From contig JAGHCE010000188.1 of assembly GCA_021160625.1 (NCBI GenBank), positions 1-7,167 of the forward strand: DNA of 7,167 bases, in the 5' to 3' direction. Made by a program: the position numbers and the translations under genes. The DNA comes from Planctomycetota bacterium. GTDB taxonomy: Bacteria > Planctomycetota > DG-23 > SLPQ01. A model generated the notes under the pieces. That model was not told where the DNA came from. It saw only the letters and a program-made list of their open reading frames with translations, and did no database searches. Below are positions 5,479 through 7,167 of this stretch, piece after piece; positions within the stretch are counted from its first letter, which is position 1, and the number at the start of each line of letters is the position of its first letter.

Positions 5479-6870
5479 ATGGGAAAGAGATTGTTTTGTA
5501 CGGCAGTTGTTGCGGTGATTCTCCTTTGTGGGGTCGCCGCGGCCCAGGAGGCTCCATCGGCTCCATCGGCCCCGTCGGCCGAGGAACTCGCCAGGCAGCT
5601 CGCCGACACTCAAGCCCAGCTCGAAAACGCCAACAGGCGTCTCGGCGAGCTCGAGCGCAAGTTCGGTGAAATACAGGGCGACCTGGGCAAAACCAGCAAG
5701 GGCGTTGACACGCTCGAAGCCGAGCTGAAAAAGATCGAGGTGAAAAGCGGCGCAATGACCACGGCCGGCGGCTTCACCTTCACGCCCTACGGCTACATCA
5801 AGGTGGATATGGTCTACGACGACACCCGGACCAGCGGCACCAGCGCCACCGCGTTCGTGCTGCCTGAAAATCCCACCTACGGCTCTGACAGGCACCTCAC
5901 TATGACTGCCCGTCAGACCCGCCTGGGCGTCAACATCACCGGCCCGGACGTCGGCGAGGCCAAGTCGGCAGGTAAGATCGAGGCCGATTTCTATGCACCA
6001 GCCACGGTCGAAAACAAGGCCCAGCTGATGCTGCGCCAGGCCTACTGGCAGCTCACCTACCCGAACTGGAACGTCCTCGTCGGGCAGTCGTGGGAAGTGG
6101 TCTCGCCGACCTTTCCGCACATCCTCAACTATGCTTACCTGGCCCTGTCGGGTAACCCCGGCTACAGGGAGCCGATGATCCGCTACGAGCGCACGGACAA
6201 GGTCTGGAGCGACAAGACCCTCAAGACCGACCTCGCCCTGGTGCGCGGCGTGGGCACCCCCACGGGCCTCAGAAGCACTTCGTGGCTCGACGATGAGGCG
6301 TCCGACTCTGGAATGCCGCAGGTCCAGGCCCGCGTGGGGCTCTCCATTCCCACTAAGCTCGAAAGGCCCATCGTCGTCGGCGTCTCCGGCCACTACGGCC
6401 AGGAGGAGTACGACTACAACGCCGCAGGTGTGGTAGTCACCGGCAAGGGCAGCATCTACAGCACCTACAGCGGCAACGTCGACTGGGCGGTGCCGATCTC
6501 GAAGTGCGTCGATTTCGCCGGCGAGTTCTTCAGCGGCCGCAATATGGACGGCCTTATGGGCGGTGTGGGCCAGGGCGTCAACCTCACCCTCGCAAAGCCC
6601 ATCGACGCAATAGGCGGCTGGGGACAGCTGTCCTACCATCCGGCAGGGCAGTGGGTCTTCAGCGTCGGCGCCGGTATCGACGACCCCCAGAACAACGACC
6701 TCTCCGCCGGGGGACGCTCGCGTAACGCGACCTACTTCACCAATGCCATATACAACATCAACAAGAGCACGCTTCTCGGCCTGGAGGTCTCCTACCAGGA
6801 TACCGATTGGAAAGGCACCGCCGACGGCGACAACGTCCGGGTCCAGACCTCGCTGCAGTTCAAGTTCTAA
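5479..6870 (+). CDS. DcaP-like outer-membrane porin with N-terminal coiled coil
   Basis: The 463-residue product has a signal peptide (1-22, MGKRLFCTAVVAVILLCGVA then AA), cleaved probably before QEAPS. A short (Ala-Pro-Ser)3 linker comes next, then a charged heptad-like segment (about 34-88) expected to form a trimeric coiled coil, then a beta-barrel from GGFTFTPYGYIKVDMVYDD (97-115) to the end. The last residues, VQTSLQFKF, alternate and end in Phe, the usual outer-membrane assembly signal. The layout (coiled coil, GYIK strand, barrel ending in Phe) resembles DcaP-like porins, which pass small organic acids in Acinetobacter. It probably delivers substrate to the symporter encoded 37 bases upstream. 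TAAGGAGG (5465-5472) sets ATG 5479 at six bases. The family name is from pattern recognition; a general porin or phosphate-selective-type porin is the alternative. Confidence 0.85.
   Translation: MGKRLFCTAVVAVILLCGVAAAQEAPSAPSAPSAEELARQLADTQAQLENANRRLGELERKFGEIQGDLGKTSKGVDTLEAELKKIEVKSGAMTTAGGFTFTPYGYIKVDMVYDDTRTSGTSATAFVLPENPTYGSDRHLTMTARQTRLGVNITGPDVGEAKSAGKIEADFYAPATVENKAQLMLRQAYWQLTYPNWNVLVGQSWEVVSPTFPHILNYAYLALSGNPGYREPMIRYERTDKVWSDKTLKTDLALVRGVGTPTGLRSTSWLDDEASDSGMPQVQARVGLSIPTKLERPIVVGVSGHYGQEEYDYNAAGVVVTGKGSIYSTYSGNVDWAVPISKCVDFAGEFFSGRNMDGLMGGVGQGVNLTLAKPIDAIGGWGQLSYHPAGQWVFSVGAGIDDPQNNDLSAGGRSRNATYFTNAIYNINKSTLLGLEVSYQDTDWKGTADGDNVRVQTSLQFKF
5550..5576 (+). repeat. 9-bp in-frame tandem repeat in the porin gene
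   Basis: Unit GGCTCCATC occurs twice exactly (5550-5567), then once as GGCCCCGTC. It encodes the Ala-Pro-Ser linker between signal peptide and coiled coil. Being a multiple of three, length changes would lengthen or shorten the linker without shifting frame. Confidence 0.85.
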
Positions 6871-6885
6871 GACCCTGTTTGACCG

Positions 6886-6923
6886 AAAGGGCCGTGCCTT
6901 CCATGGCGCGGCCCTTTTTATTT
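6886..6923 (+). terminator. Strong intrinsic terminator of the transport operon
   Basis: Arms AAAGGGCCGTGCC (6886-6898) and GGCGCGGCCCTTT (6905-6917) pair over 13 bases with one G-T wobble around a TTCCAT loop. A T-rich tail (TTATTT, continuing the T run) follows at once. It starts 15 bases after the porin stop and fits a classic rho-independent terminator. Confidence 0.92.
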
Positions 6924-6934
6924 CCCGGCCCTTA

Positions 6935-6947
6935 GCGGACGAGGCAT
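6935..6947 (+). repeat. 13-bp imperfect direct repeat, left copy
   Basis: GCGGACGAGGCAT matches GCGGGCGAGGCAT at 7047-7059 in 12 of 13 positions. The two copies bracket the core of repeat copy C. Confidence 0.6.
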
Positions 6948-6961
6948 GTGCCACCCAACAA

Positions 6962-7059
6962 GTAGGGCGGACATTCTTGTCTGCCGAACGTTTATTCCGC
7001 TGCCACGGGCACGGCGTGCCGTGCCCGTGGCAACCTCTGACCTTCCGCGGGCGAGGCAT
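6962..7059 (-). repeat. Dispersed palindromic repeat, copy C, inverted relative to A and B
   Basis: Read on the minus strand from 7057, it begins GCCTCGCCCGCGGAAGG, matching copy B GCCTGGCCCGCGGAAGA (from 2004). Next is a perfect 15-base inverted repeat: TGCCACGGGCACGGC (7001-7015), GT, GCCGTGCCCGTGGCA (7018-7032). It ends with the module GTAGGG-CGGACATTCTTGTC (6962-6981) through TTTATTCCGC (7000), the inverted counterpart of 2152-2189. So modules keep B's order, but the middle part of B (2052-2151) is absent. The 6871-7148 spacer holds only the terminator, this repeat and the motifs near 7079-7109. Confidence 0.8.
7047..7059 (+). repeat. 13-bp imperfect direct repeat, right copy
   Basis: GCGGGCGAGGCAT is the partner of 6935-6947. 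Similarity to copies A and B stops at its right end. Confidence 0.6.
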
Positions 7060-7078
7060 TGTGCGGTGCCAGGAGATA

Positions 7079-7109
7079 GTATACAAGTTGTGCCACGACA
7101 TGGTATACA
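7079..7109 (+). promoter_or_regulatory. Paired GTATACA motifs upstream of the last gene
   Basis: GTATACA occurs at 7079-7085 and 7103-7109, 24 bases apart, each preceded by TTGTGC (7059-7064 and 7088-7093). GTATAC is itself a palindrome. They could be operator sites for a regulator of the gene at 7149 or protein-binding sites at an insertion-sequence end. The function is unknown. Confidence 0.35.
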
Positions 7110-7148
7110 GTTTTGGGTATCCTCTGGAGCGGAAAGGAGGGTACTCGG

Positions 7149-7167
7149 ATGCCGTGGAGAGAGATCA
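7149..7167 (+). CDS. Start of a gene, 3' partial; possibly an IS481/IS3-type transposase
   Basis: ATG 7149 follows a near-perfect ribosome site AAAGGAGG (7133-7140) at eight bases. Only six residues, MPWREI, are visible before the window ends. Many IS481-like transposases, as I recall them, begin MPW(K/R)(E/D), followed by a helix-turn-helix with a SRKTGYKW motif. That is the only basis for the transposase suggestion. The gene start itself is well supported; the product is a guess. Confidence 0.4.

Noticed and set aside
5383..7101. A long open frame of 572 codons on the minus strand opposite the porin gene
   Set aside because: It runs antisense across the whole porin gene, the terminator and repeat C, and has no recognisable domain. 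The plus-strand porin has signal peptide, barrel and C-terminal Phe. The open frame is a by-product of GC-rich codon use.

Overview
This window looks like chromosomal DNA from a GC-rich Gram-negative bacterium that makes lipid A. I see two lipid A biosynthesis genes, a signal-peptide-bearing outer-membrane beta-barrel protein, and Shine-Dalgarno-led genes packed on the plus strand. LpxC is fused to FabZ in one polypeptide. That arrangement is known from Bacteroidetes and from other FCB/PVC-type lineages. With the high GC and the many short palindromic repeats between genes, a PVC, FCB or nearby candidate-phylum bacterium is more likely than a proteobacterium, but the sequence does not settle this.

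Layout, all on the plus strand. (1) 2-907: the 3' two thirds of an LpxC-FabZ fusion, with its start outside the window. (2) 908-1105: a spacer holding repeat copy A. (3) 1106-1918: lpxA, whose true start may be a rare ATC at 1127. (4) 1919-2227: a spacer holding repeat copy B, a MITE-like composite of about 205 bp with terminal inverted repeats. (5) 2228-3256: a Gfo/Idh/MocA-family dehydrogenase that may modify the sugar nucleotide used for lipid A. (6) 3257-3546: a structured intergenic region with a probable terminator, an AT-rich promoter island and a hairpin-rich leader. (7) 3547-6870: a compact three-gene transport operon made of a 55-residue membrane protein, a sodium:solute symporter and a DcaP-like porin, closed by a strong intrinsic terminator at 6886-6923. 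(8) 6924-7148: repeat copy C in the opposite orientation, followed by paired GTATACA motifs. (9) 7149-7167: the first codons of another gene, possibly an insertion-sequence transposase.

How the genes work together. The left half serves lipid A synthesis. LpxA acylates UDP-GlcNAc (or a 3-amino variant), LpxC deacetylates the product, and FabZ draws on the same 3-hydroxyacyl-ACP pool for phospholipid fatty acids. The dehydrogenase resembles GnnA-type enzymes by position and motifs, but no partner aminotransferase is visible. The right half is a self-contained uptake unit: the porin admits a small solute through the outer membrane, and the Na+-coupled symporter with its small accessory subunit takes it through the inner membrane. 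The substrate is unknown; a carboxylate is a reasonable guess.

The least ordinary content is between the genes: a modular family of imperfect palindromic repeats in three of the spacers, with paired base changes that keep the hairpins intact.
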